Positions 11,811 to 22,400 of a DNA stretch of 64,000 nt are shown piece by piece; the stretch's first letter is position 1; every line of letters starts with the position of its first letter. The notes under the pieces were generated by a model. The model had not been told where the DNA came from. It made no database searches and saw nothing but the letters and a program-made list of their open reading frames with translations. Source of the stretch: Culex pipiens pallens (lineage: Eukaryota > Arthropoda > Insecta > Diptera > Culicidae); NCBI RefSeq assembly GCF_016801865.2, contig NC_068937.1, positions 9,372,157 through 9,436,156 on the forward strand. The letters run 5' to 3'. The position numbers and the translations under genes were made by a program.

Positions 11811-12713
11811 TGATATTTTTCGGATATTAGGAATTAAAAAATAAATATCAAATAGATATTTGATTCTTTTATACCAAAATTGTTTAAAAAATTACGCAAA
11901 CAAATATTTCATCAAAGTTTTCATGATTTTATTTCATTTATTCATATTTTAGCCGTAAAATATGATCGGATCAAATAAAAAAAAAAATGCAAACTTTCAA
12001 AAGGTCATACACATTTCCAAATTGAGTTTGAAGTTGCAAATTGAAAACTCTTAGCTCTCATGGTTTGATATTTTAAAGCTTTTCAATAGTTTTAATTGCA
12101 GTGTTGTCAGAAACACTTGCACTCGAAATAAATGATTAACAAATTGTACTTTTTAATAATTTTAATTTTATTATAATTGAACCAGTACTGCAAAAACTTA
12201 TAAAAGAATAATTACTTTTTTCCAGGTAGTTTATTTGACAGCAGTGTTGTCAGAAAATGCAAACTTCAAAATTATGTTTAATATTTCAAAAAGTTTTATA
12301 AAATTTTGTCAGATTTAGAGCACGGACCGAAAAGTTTCTTAAAAAAGTATGTTTTACTTAATTTTTAGAAGTTTTTCAGATTTTTTTAGTCAGAAATAAT
12401 TGCGGGAATTGGATGCTGCTGATTGAGTTTTTTTTAAATATATAACGATTTTAGTAATAATTTTAAAATTTCAAAAAGAATCAATCGTGGCATTCCGATG
12501 TCAGATCACGTAATAAACACAGTTTTTAAAACCTGTAAAAAAACTTTTTTTTATATAATTGTGTCTGAAAATGACTGTTTTTAAACTATTTTTTTAAATC
12601 ATTATTGTTTATTTTAATATTCAGTTTTTCAAATTTGCTAAATTTTTTTTACTAAATAAATTTTTACTGAATTTAACTTATTGAGAGTTAATTTTTCACA
12701 AAATATTGTATTA

Positions 12714-12870
12714 GAGACCATTCATAAACCACGTGGACACCACTGGGGGGGGGAGGTTTGCGATTGTCCACACTACATACAAAAAAGATTTGTTTTGTAT
12801 GGAAATTGTCCGCGAGAGGGGAGGGGTCTGAGAATTAAAAAAAGTGTCCACGTGGTTTATGGATGGTCCC
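12714..12870. mobile_element. PIF/Harbinger-like MITE (CACGTGG terminal repeats)
   Basis: The ends form a 27-bp inverted repeat built on ACCATYCATAAACCACGTGG, with two mismatches. TTA flanks both sides (12711-12713 and 12871-12873), the 3-bp TWA duplication typical of PIF/Harbinger. The 157-bp interior has a G run and no coding capacity. A solo end-like sequence (ATTCACAAACCACGTGAACG) occurs near 50286. Confidence 0.75.
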
Positions 12871-13422
12871 TTACTAAAATAATTAAATTTTCATAATTAT
12901 CAATATGGATATTAAACAACGCAACATTTTTTAAAGCATATTTACTGTTGTAAAGTATTTGGAATAAAATACCAAAACTTCTCAAAACAACGTATTTTAT
13001 AAAAAAATACCATAATTTTCATAATTTTTTATATAGGTATCAAACATTCCGGAATTTTGAATACATTTTCATCTTTTTCAAATTTTTGGAATCAAATAGT
13101 CAAATAGTTCTCAAAACATCATGTTTTTTTTTTAAATATTATGTTCTAATTTAGCAAATGATACGAAATTTTGTATGCAAGTTCACATTGAATATCAGAT
13201 TTATTTTAGATAATTATGAAAACATATTTTTTATGAAATACGGTATTTTGTGAAATTTAGAGTTTTCATCTCAAAAAATGTAATAAAGTGAAAAATTCGC
13301 TTTACAATTTATGAAAATTATATATTTTCTTAAAATACGGTATTTTGTAAAATTTTTGTATTTTACAAACACAAATTTATGATAAAGTGAAAACGATAAC
13401 GTTAAAAAAATTTTAGCAATAA

Positions 13423-13857
13423 GGCTGGTACAAATTTTATTTAAAGTTTTTGTCCCCCCCCCCCTTCAATGCTGGCCCGAAAAATCAGGGGGCAAAAAAC
13501 TTCAATATTTTTATGAAAATTTAAGTGCAATTAGTTAAAATCAATTTAAAATGAATTCCCCTGCGTTTAGAATCATTTTTAGCATGTTTGGGTTGATTTA
13601 AAAATCTTTTGATTTTTTGAAAATTTTCGATGTCTACTATCGCTAAAGTTTTTTTTTCGCTAAAATTTTACATTTCTTGAAAACTTTTATTGCAAAACAA
13701 CTGAACTAGTTTAAAATACATTTTAAAACACCTTTTCCATGCAAATTTTGAAACTGTGGCATGTTATTTTAATATTTATATTTTTTTATTTTATTGCCCC
13801 TCCTCGACTCCGGCCAGAGCCGAAGGACAAAAACTTTTAAAAATATTTGCATCGGCC
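13423..13857. mobile_element. PIF/Harbinger-like MITE (GGCYGRTRC ends), copy 1
   Basis: A 435-bp element whose ends, GGCTGGTACAAAT... and the complement of ...ATTTGCATCGGCC, form inverted repeats that continue through AAAGTTTTTGTCC. TAA flanks both sides (13420-13422, 13858-13860). It contains a C homopolymer after the left terminal repeat. A second copy lies at 31011-31450. Confidence 0.85.
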
Positions 13858-14153
13858 TAACTATTATCAGAAAATAAGGTTATCGATCGTGAACCTTGGT
13901 TTGCACTATGATAAATTATCTGAAAAATAAGAAAATTTTCTGGAAATTTAATTTATGAATGTTCCAGCGATTGAAACATTTTTTTTTTTTGCATTTAATA
14001 TTAAATTGCTCGAAATAATCAAATAGTAAAAATACTGTTTTAAGCTTGTGTAAACTTCCATGTGCATTCACTCAAAATTTTAACATAAAAGAGATTTGTT
14101 TAATTTGTATAAGTCATAACCAAGCATGACCACCTCTAAACAAAATCGGCATG

Positions 14154-14322
14154 GGGAGCATTATTTTATTACGTAACGCCAAAAATGAATTTTTGAACCC
14201 CTCCTTCCCTGCCCCCTAGTAACGAAATGTCCATAAAAAGTTAAAACCAAATTGTTTGAGACGAAAGACGGACCTCGACCCCCTCTCCTTACCAACTGCG
14301 TTACGTAATAAAAGACCGTTCC
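14154..14322. mobile_element. MITE with TTATTACGTAACGC terminal repeats
   Basis: TTTTATTACGTAACGC at the left matches the complement of GCGTTACGTAATAAAA at the right, about 170 bp overall. The outermost bases match less well, so the exact ends and target duplication are unclear. Non-coding. Confidence 0.65.
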
Positions 14323-14874
14323 AATGAAATAAATAAACTTCAAGAAAAAATCGGTTTCTGAGTGTCGACAAAAATTTTAGAAATTATCACATCAATTTTT
14401 AACATTAAAAGGTGAAAAGACTTTTAGATTTTTTGAGGGAAAATATTCTAACAAATTTAAAATCAACGCAAAATAAGTGTTTTAAGCTCTTCAAACTTGT
14501 ATGAGATTTGCCGAAGACACCAATTCGATCAGAGAAGACGTTAAAAAATATTTTCGAATGATTTTATAGAATTTTTTCTCAGATTCTCTGAATTATATTT
14601 TTAATATAATTCAAGAAATCTTTAGGAACCTTTAAAATTTGTATTTCACTTCGTTAAAACTGGCAACACTGTTACAGTCTGTTAAAACCAGGGAGGTTTT
14701 GTTATTTTTTCTTTAGATGTAAGCTATTTAATTGTTGTTTCTTTTCAGGTAATAAACTAACACTTTTTTTTCTCCCTCATTTCGAGCTTCTCCATAATCA
14801 AAGAAAAATTCATTCATTAATCATCACTGCTCTAAAAAATACTAATAACATTAACAATTCTTACCACAACCCAG

Positions 14875-15071
14875 ACGCTACCGACGCCTTCACCGAGCTC
14901 AAGGTGGAAAAGCTCGAGATCCACATCGAGCGGACGTCGGCCGGCCTCGGGCTGAGCATAGCCGGCGGCAAGGGCTCGACGCCGTTCAAGGGCGACGACG
15001 AGGGCATCTTCATCTCGCGCGTCACCGAGGGGGGTCCCGCCGATCTGGCCGGCCTCCGGGTGGGCGATAAG
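14875..15071 (+). CDS. scrib: scrib exon: start of PDZ1
   Basis: Acceptor CACAACCCAG| at 14874; donor GATAAG|GTAATG after 15071. The exon completes a phase-1 codon and reads DATDAFTELKVEKLEIHIER, then the PDZ1 carboxylate-binding loop AGLGLSIAGGKGSTPF and GIFISRVTEGGPADLAGL up to VGDK. This is the beta1-beta3 half of PDZ1, the domain that in Scribble binds C-terminal class I motifs of partners at the cortex. It ends in phase 0 and is followed by a 66-nt intron, after which VLKVNG continues the domain. Homology is strong across insects; start and end are well supported. Confidence 0.93.
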
Positions 15072-15137
15072 GTAATGTTTCATCTTCACCAGAGGGACTA
15101 TCGATTACTGATTTCCGCTTTCTTCCTTCCCGAACAG
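15072..15137 (+). other. scrib: 66-nt stop-free in-frame intron inside PDZ1
   Basis: GTAATG...CCCGAACAG with canonical ends. The length is a multiple of three and there is no stop codon in the reading frame, so retention would insert 22 residues (beginning VMFHLHQRD) between GDK and VLKVNG. Known PDZ structure has no insertion here, so splicing is the default expectation. Confidence 0.8.
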
Positions 15138-15867
15138 GTACTTAAAGTGAACGGCATCTCGGTGGTCGAGGCGGACCATTACGACGCCGTGGAGGTGCTG
15201 AAGGCGTGCGGATCGGTGCTGGTGCTGTTCATCAGCCGGGAGGTAACCCGGCTAATTGGACATCCGGTGTTTGACGAGAGTGGTTCGGTGGCGCAGATCA
15301 ACGTGGTTGAGCAGCAGAGCCTGGAGCAGAAGATGGTGCCGGAGGTTGAGACCGGCGGGGGAGGCATAGCCGGAGGAGGCGGTGAAGCACCACCGCATCC
15401 GTCGTTCAACGTGGTCGGTCTGCCAAACGGGAACGCTGGAACGCCACCAACCCTGCCAACGATTGGCTTGCTAAACGGAAATGAAATTACCCACAAGGTT
15501 ATCCTGCACACGACCCTCATCCGGGACACGATTGGCCAGGGCCTTGGGTTCAGCATAGCTGGTGGCAAAGGACACGCACCCTTCCGGGACGGTTCCGAAG
15601 GCATTTACATCTCGAAGATAACCGAGAACGGAGTGGCGCACAAGGATGGGAAGATCCTTGTTGGAGACCGCGTGCTCGCAATCAATGGGGTTGATATTAC
15701 GAACGCCCACCACGACTATGCGGTGCAGCTGTTGACCGATCATCAGCGCTTTGTGCGGTTGGTAGTGCAGCGGGAGGTGAAGGGGCCGCTGGAGCCGCCG
15801 ACGAGTCCGCGCAGTCCGGCGATGCTGAAGAGTCTCAACCCGAGCGGGTACATGGCGAATCGACCGG
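15138..15867 (+). CDS. scrib: scrib exon: end of PDZ1, linker and complete PDZ2
   Basis: Acceptor CCCGAACAG| at 15137; donor ACCGG|GTGAGT. Codons 1-35 finish PDZ1 (VLKVNGISVVEADHYDAVEV...LVLFISREV). A conserved TRLIGHPVF segment and a Gly/Pro-rich linker follow. PDZ2 runs from about codon 120 to 212: THKVILHTTLIRD, loop GQGLGFSIAGGKGHAPF, GIYISKITENG, GDRVLAINGVDI, ending VRLVVQREVKG. A tail with PPTSPRSPAMLKSLNPSGYMA is Ser/Pro-rich and probably phosphorylated. The exon ends in phase 1, matching the acceptor at 24520. Codon use is GC-rich, in sharp contrast to the introns. Confidence 0.94.
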
Positions 15868-17670
15868 GTGAGTGGGATTCAGCTGTTGGCTTCATAATTT
15901 GAAATTTTTTGTGACATTTTATTTCAAAATCGTGATAAATCTGACACAAGTTTGCCTTTAATATTCTTAATCTGCAGAAATTTTAACGAAATCACTGCTA
16001 ATTAAAAAAATGGATGGAACAGCAAAATTATTACTAAAATCAGTACAGTCAATCATCTTAACGCTTTGAGCTCTTGGAGTAGAATACATTATTTGGAAGA
16101 TTTAAACCTCTTTTATTATTTAATAATACTTCAATTACATCTTTTGACGTAAAATTACACGTTCTAGATGTAATTTTGGTATGATTTTTGAAAGTTTTTT
16201 TTCTTTCCCATGTATTCATACGCATTTTTAAATTTTCTCAACTTAACTTGATCACAGTAATACTGAGTGTAATCATGGAAGGTTGAAAATAAGTTTTTTT
16301 TTTGTAATTTTTATCAAAATTTTACGTACATACATACAGCAAAACGAAATCGAACATAAAATTATTAGCATATCGGCTCCATGATGTAATTTTATACTGT
16401 TTTTGAAGTACAGTTAAACATTTTTTTTCTGACATAACGTTTTTGGTTAGGTTTTTGTTTGATAATCTGTAAATTTACCCGAAAACGTTGTAAAATTACA
16501 TTATTTTGTTGTAATAGCAATGCGCATAACATATATATTTATAAATTCAAACAAATAAACGAACTTTCAACATTTTGTTTATTATTATTCTTATTTTTAA
16601 TTTGTTGAGAAAACCTGAATTCGAACCTGAAAAATATTGATTTTGCTATCATAACATAACCTAAATAATTATATAATTGCATGTAGCATGTAAAAATCAA
16701 GGATGTAACTTTTTTTATTTAGAATTTCATCAAGTTCTCTGTAATATTACACGCGGAAATATGTAACCCGTCAGTGTAAGAAAACTGTAAGAACCTGACC
16801 GAAATGCCAAGCTGATGCATTCCATTCTTCCATGGCCAAATTGTCATGCGGGCTAAGGCATTGTTCTTTCCTGGGCTGGGTTAGACTCTCGTTAGATTGA
16901 TTACATTCAGAGTGTAATATTACATCACTTTTATTACAAGGGAGGTGTGTATGAAATAATTTGTGAAAATTTCAAAGAATTTTTTTTTTTTTATGTTTAT
17001 TTTTTATTTTTTGCTTCGGAAGTTAAAACAATTTTTGACAATTGCTACGAATTTTTGAAAACTTTTAATTTATTTTAATTAAAAAATGAATAAAATTTCA
17101 AAAATACTAAAAATTTATGATTTTTCAAAAGTTTTGAAAAAAATTTCAAAGAAATTTTAATTATGTTTTTTTTACCATAAAATGCTCAGTTTTTAAATTC
17201 AAAATTTATGAATAAATTTAGGGTAAAGATAATTTTTTTTTCATGTTTTCATAAAGTGCTGAAAAATTTCAAATAGTTCCATAAATATTAAAATAGTAAA
17301 TACATAATTTTACTTACAATACATTTTTAACTTAATTTAAGTAAAATTACAATTATAAAAGTAACTTTACATACGTCCATAATAACACGTTACTACAATG
17401 AGTTAAAGTTAAATTTTTGCTTAGTTTGTTCTACTAAAAAAACATCGTTTATTTAATGTTTTTTTCCCGTTTTAAATGTAGACCAATGATTAAAAATTAA
17501 GAGAATAAAAACTTCCAAAAGTTGAGAAAAAATCGAAGCCTCTGCAAAGTTACATGAAACAAGTCAAAAATTAAAAAAAAAATATTGAAGATTTGTAAAA
17601 ATAACAAAATGTTATTGAGATTAAATAAGACTTTTTTTTTATGTTTTGTAAAAGATATTTAGCGTGCTCG
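15868..17670. other. AT-rich intron left of the retrotransposon
   Basis: No exon found. Between about 16050 and 16960 there are many TGTAATATTACA/TGTAATTTTAC-type near-palindromes and a 'GGAAGGTTGAAAATAA' word. Similar words recur at 63780-63900, suggesting an old shared element whose ends I cannot define. Confidence 0.5.
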
Positions 17671-17674
17671 AATT

Positions 17675-17686
<12 letters not shown>
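17671..17686. repeat. Target-site duplication, left, of the non-LTR element
   Basis: AATTGAGTTTTTTTTT, identical to 23528-23543 immediately after the poly(A) tail. Confidence 0.85.
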
Positions 17687-17735
<49 letters not shown>

Positions 17736-17823
17736 CATTTTTCATTTTTCATTTTTTCCGACCAAGTCGGACCATGAGGAATCCGATTTCGATTCAACCC
17801 TTGAGGGTGACGAGGACGTGGAA

Positions 17824-19431
17824 ATGGAGGACTCCGTTTTGGGAGTTCCTTCAAACACCACCAACAGGGACCTCTTCCTGAAGGATAAGAATGATGGCGG
17901 TAAAGGGGGATCCACGGACGGGTCTAAGAGGACGAAGCGAAAGCGTCCTAAATCAGATCCGAATCCGGTTCCCCCTCAACCACCGATTCCTCCCTTGACT
18001 CCAGACCCGATTCCTCCCTTGACTCCAGACCCGATTCCTCCCTTGACTCCAGAACCGATTCCTCCCAATCCAGATCCAATTCCTCCTAAAACACCGGTGC
18101 CGAATCCGGATCCAAATCCTCCCCCGCCCCTGAATCCTCATTCTCAAAAACCGATTTCTCGTCCTCGTCAGTATCAAGAGGGATCGCAAACGGAATGGGT
18201 GGTCTTCTTCCGGCCCAAACAGAAGCCGCTAAACTTTGTACAGATCACCAAGGATTTGCAGAAGCACTATCCTGGGGTGGTCGAATGTACCAAGCTGAAC
18301 AAGAGCAAGCTCCGCGTGATCGTGAACTCCGCGGTGCAAGCTAATCAGATCGTAACTGATCTGCGGTTCAGCATTGAGTATCGTGTTTGGATTCCGGCCC
18401 ACAAAGTCGAGATCGACGGCGTGGTGACCGATGACAGTCTGTCGCTTGTCGACCTCTCAAGGGCGGTGGGACGCTTCAAGAACCCTAAACTTCCAGCTGT
18501 GGAGGTACTCGAGTGCCGGCAACTGGGCAACGTCACCACCGAGGGTGGCCAGAAGAAGTTCATTCCTTCTGCCTCGTTCCGGGTGACTTTTGCAGGGTCA
18601 GCTCTGCCGGACTACATTGAGCTGTACAAGCTTCGGCTTCCAGTCCGATTGTACGTTCCGCGTGTGATGAGCTGCGAAAACTGCCAGCAGTTGGGACACA
18701 CCAAGACCTACTGCAGCAACAAGAGCAAGTGCTCAAAGTGCGCAGGCCCCCACAAGGACGTGGAATGCCAAAAGCAGGCTGAAAAATGCCTGCTTTGTGG
18801 CGGGGAACCGCACAAAACTCGGCAGTGCCCAAAGTACAAGGAGCGCGAGGACAAGATGAAGCGATCCTTGAGGGAACGCTCCAAGAAGTCCTTCGCGGAA
18901 ATCCTTAGTCAGGTGACCCACCCCAATCGCTTCGCTCCTTTGGCGGACGAAGATTCGGGGGACGAAGATTCCGATGTGGAGGTCCTCTTCCAGAGAGACG
19001 AGGAAAGTGACTCTTCCGGACCAAACCCGAAGCGCAACAAGGCTTCCAAGTCCAGAAAAGCCGCGGGCGGCAAGGGTAAGGAAAGTGACTCGTTGAACTT
19101 CGAGGAGGATTTTCCTTTCGGTCCGTCGGGTAAGCCCGCTCCGAAGCCGGCACCGAGGCCGGCACCGAGGCCGGCACCGATTCCTCTCAAGCCGCTGAAG
19201 CCCGTTCCCAAGCTGCCAAAGATCCCCTTAAAACCGGTTCCTAAACCGAATCCGATAACCGATGCCTTCAAAGGAGTCCTTACTTTTTCCACAATCGTGG
19301 AATGGCTGTGCTCTTTTGTGAGTGAACCGACGCGTTTAATCATAAAGCGGTTTGAGCCTCTCGCTAGACACATCGGGAAACAGCTTGCTAGCACGATGCC
19401 CCTCTTGTCGTTCATTTCCTTTGATGGGTAA
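17824..19431 (+). CDS. Retrotransposon ORF1, gag-like RNA-binding protein
   Basis: About 535 residues from the first ATG (17824); the frame stays open upstream through SDHEESDFDSTLEGDEDVE to the T tract, so the natural start may be missing. Residues about 50-110 are a Pro-rich repeat (PPLTPDPI units, tandem 24-nt DNA repeats). About 120-200 is an RRM-like gag segment (EWVVFFRPKQKPLNFVQITK). Three zinc knuckles follow at about 284-336: CENCQQLGHTKTYC, CSKCAGPHKDVEC and CLLCGGEPHKTRQC. The C-terminal part has acidic stretches and a PAPRPAP repeat. It should coat element RNA into an RNP for retrotransposition. The stop overlaps the ORF2 start (ATGGGTAA). Confidence 0.9.
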   Translation: MEDSVLGVPSNTTNRDLFLKDKNDGGKGGSTDGSKRTKRKRPKSDPNPVPPQPPIPPLTPDPIPPLTPDPIPPLTPEPIPPNPDPIPPKTPVPNPDPNPPPPLNPHSQKPISRPRQYQEGSQTEWVVFFRPKQKPLNFVQITKDLQKHYPGVVECTKLNKSKLRVIVNSAVQANQIVTDLRFSIEYRVWIPAHKVEIDGVVTDDSLSLVDLSRAVGRFKNPKLPAVEVLECRQLGNVTTEGGQKKFIPSASFRVTFAGSALPDYIELYKLRLPVRLYVPRVMSCENCQQLGHTKTYCSNKSKCSKCAGPHKDVECQKQAEKCLLCGGEPHKTRQCPKYKEREDKMKRSLRERSKKSFAEILSQVTHPNRFAPLADEDSGDEDSDVEVLFQRDEESDSSGPNPKRNKASKSRKAAGGKGKESDSLNFEEDFPFGPSGKPAPKPAPRPAPRPAPIPLKPLKPVPKLPKIPLKPVPKPNPITDAFKGVLTFSTIVEWLCSFVSEPTRLIIKRFEPLARHIGKQLASTMPLLSFISFDG

Positions 19432-22400
19432 TACACCAAAAACGAAAAACGGCATCTCCTTTCTACAATGGAATTGTAGAAGTTTAACCCCCAAGTTAAA
19501 CGATTTTCAACAATTCGCATTCGAACGGGACTGTGATGTGTTTGCGTTGAGCGAAACGTTTCTTATCGGAGATGAGACGCCAGCTTTCCGGGGGTACAAC
19601 ATCATCACAGAGAGCAGGGCAGGACCAAATAGAGGTGGAGGCGTACTGATTGGGGTCAGGAAATGCCACACTTTTAGAAAGGTCACGCTCCCGAAGCTAG
19701 GAGGAATCGAAGCAGTCGCAGTTCAGGCCAGGATCAGAGGACTGGACATTTGCATTGTGTCCGTCTATGTTCCCCCACAGGTGTCGTTAACTCGACAAAA
19801 GTTGTGGGGTATGCTTGAGCTGTTGCAGGCACCGCGACTGGTTCTGGGTGACTTTAATCTTCACAGCACCGAGTGGGGAAGCCACAAGACAGACCCTCAA
19901 GCATATCTGATTCATGAACTGTGCGACGACTTCCAGATGACCCTCCTAAACAGGGACAAGCAAGTTACGCGGATTGCAACACCACCAACGCCAACTTCGT
20001 CCGGTACGAAGGCGAGTGCCATCGACTTGTCGCTCTGTTCCAACAGTCTGGCAGTTCTTTGTGACTGGAACGTGCTTCAAGATCCTCGTGGCAGTGATCA
20101 TTTGCCGATCGCTATTCTGGTTAGCCATGGCCCACAGCAATCGACAACGGTGGAGATGCCTTACGATCTGACGCGAAATATCGACTGGAAACAGTACGCG
20201 GAGGCAGTCTCTATTGGAGTTGAGTTGCGAGATGGGTTGGCACCGCTTGAAGAATATGCGTATCTGGCTAATTTGATCTATGACAGTGCGTTACAAGCTC
20301 AGACGAAACCCGTCCCGGGACCGTACATCCGAACGCGCCCTCCACTCCCTTGGTGGGACAAGGAGTGTACGGATCTCTCGGCGGCCAGGTCTGTAGCTTA
20401 TGTGGACTTCTGCAAGTGTGGAATCCGAGCGAACTTCCAAAAGTACAGAGCTCTTGATCGCAGGTACAGTAATACTCTGAAGCGGAAGAAGCGAATGTAC
20501 TGGCGGGAGTTCGTTGAAGGACTACCAGCAGATACGTCCATGAGCACTCTGTGGCGCGTTGCGAGGGCCATGCGTAGAGGTTCCGTTCCGAACGAGAGTG
20601 TGGAAAAATCGGACAGGTGGATATTGGATTTCGCCAAGAAGGTGTGCCCGGACTCGGTGCCGACACAACCATCATTCGACGTTGTTGATGGGAGCGATTC
20701 TAATCCTCCCTTCTCGATGGTAGAGCTCTCCATAGCACTATTGACGGGCAACAACACTGCTCCTGGTCCGGACAAGATCAAGTTCAGCTTGCTGAAAAAT
20801 CTTCCGGACGTCGCCAAGCAGCGTCTGTTGAATCTGTTCAACACGTTCGTGGAGCAGAACATAATTCCACACGAATGGCGACAGGTCCGGGTGGTTGCCA
20901 TTCAAAAGCCCGGTAAGCCAGCGTCCGACCACAACTCGTATCGTCCAATCAGCTTGCTGTCGTGTCTACGCAAGCTGCTGGAGAAGATGATCCTCGACCG
21001 CCTCGAACCATGGATGGAACGAGAGCACTTGCTGTCAGACACGCAGTATGGCTTCCGGAGAGGCAAGGGAACAAGCGACTGTCTAGCGTTGCTGGCCACA
21101 GGGATCGACATAGCCCGTGGTAAGAAACAGCAAATGGCTTCTGTCTTTCTAGACATCAAGGGTGCATTCGATTCAGTCTCCATCGATGTGTTGGGAGTAA
21201 AGCTGCGGCGGAGCGGTCTCAATCCGACGATGTGCAACTTCCTCATCAACCTGTTGTCAGAAAAACACATGCACTTTGTGCAAGGTGATCTGGCAATCAC
21301 CCGGATAAGTTACATGGGTTTGGCACAAGGCTCACGCCTTAGCCCATCCATGTATAACTTCTACGTCAGCGATATCGATGATTGCTTGACCGGAGACTGC
21401 ACCCTTATACAGTACGCAGATGACGCAGTGGTTTCAATCGCTGCCAAGAAGGAAGTCGATCTGCTAGAACCCTTGCAAGATACCCTGAACAACTTGGCCC
21501 ATTGGGCAGTTGAAAAGGGTATTGAATTCTCTCCGGCGAAGACGGAACTGGTCGTTTTTACGGGGAAGCATGAACCGCCGCAGCTCAATCTTTCTCTGTC
21601 GGGAAAGACTATCGAGCAGTCGGACCACTTCATGTACATGGGTACCATCTTCGATCAAAAGGGAACATGGGGGAAGCACATTAACTACCTGAAGCAAAAG
21701 TGCCTGCAAAGAACTAATTTTCTGCGCAGCGTCTCTGGCAACCGGTGGGGTGCTCATCCTTCTGACCTGCTTCGACTGTACAAGACAACGATACTCTCGG
21801 TGCTGGAATATGGCAGTTTCTGCTTCCAGTCAGCTGCGAAATCACGCTTGTTGGTTCTCCAGCGGATACAGTACCGAAGTCTTCGCATTGTCTTGGGATG
21901 CATGCACTCAACTCACAACATGACCCTCGAGGTCTTGGCGGGAGTATTGCCTCTGCGAACTCGTTACTACGAACTGTCTTACCGGTTCCTGATCCGGTGT
22001 GATTACAGGAATAAACTGGTAATTGACAACTTTGAAACGTTGCTGAACCTTCACGTTGAGTCTCGGCGCATGCTTCTATATTATGACTTTATGTCATCGT
22101 GGGAGTGGAGCCCGAGCACAGCGGTACAGCGCACGCCTCCGTTAACCAGCAGCACCCTGATTGGCTTCGACACGTCCATGAAAGCCGATACTCGCGGTAT
22201 CCCAAACCATCTTCTGCGGGGAGTTGTACCGTCGATCTTCGCATCTAAGTACAACCATGTTCCTCCAAACAACAGATTCTTCACCGATGGCTCCAAGCTT
22301 GACGGCTGTACGGGCTTCGGTGTTTATCATGAATCTTATCAGCTGTTCTTTAAGCTGAAGGACCCGAGTTCGGTTTATGTCGCAGAGTTAGCCGCGGTTT

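Larger units (their letters stand above)
11811..14874. other. AT-rich end of the first long intron, with three MITEs
   Basis: Mostly homopolymer-rich AT sequence. It holds CAGTGTTGTCAG words near 12100 and 12239, a GGCAACACTG word near 14660, and the MITEs listed separately at 12714, 13423 and 14154. No exon is seen until the PDZ1 acceptor at 14873-14874. Confidence 0.6.

Noticed and set aside
1..14874. Leucine-rich-repeat exons of Scribble
   Set aside because: No LxxLxLxxN-type repeats in any frame of this stretch; they must lie upstream of the window.
17678..17735. Long T run as evidence of a minus-strand poly(A) tail (second, inverted element)
   Set aside because: No element ends there in the minus orientation; it immediately follows the left target duplication of the plus-strand element, so it belongs to that junction.
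18909..19520. Minus-strand ORF of 203 codons across the retrotransposon ORF1/ORF2 junction
   Set aside because: Antisense shadow of strongly supported gag-like and endonuclease frames.
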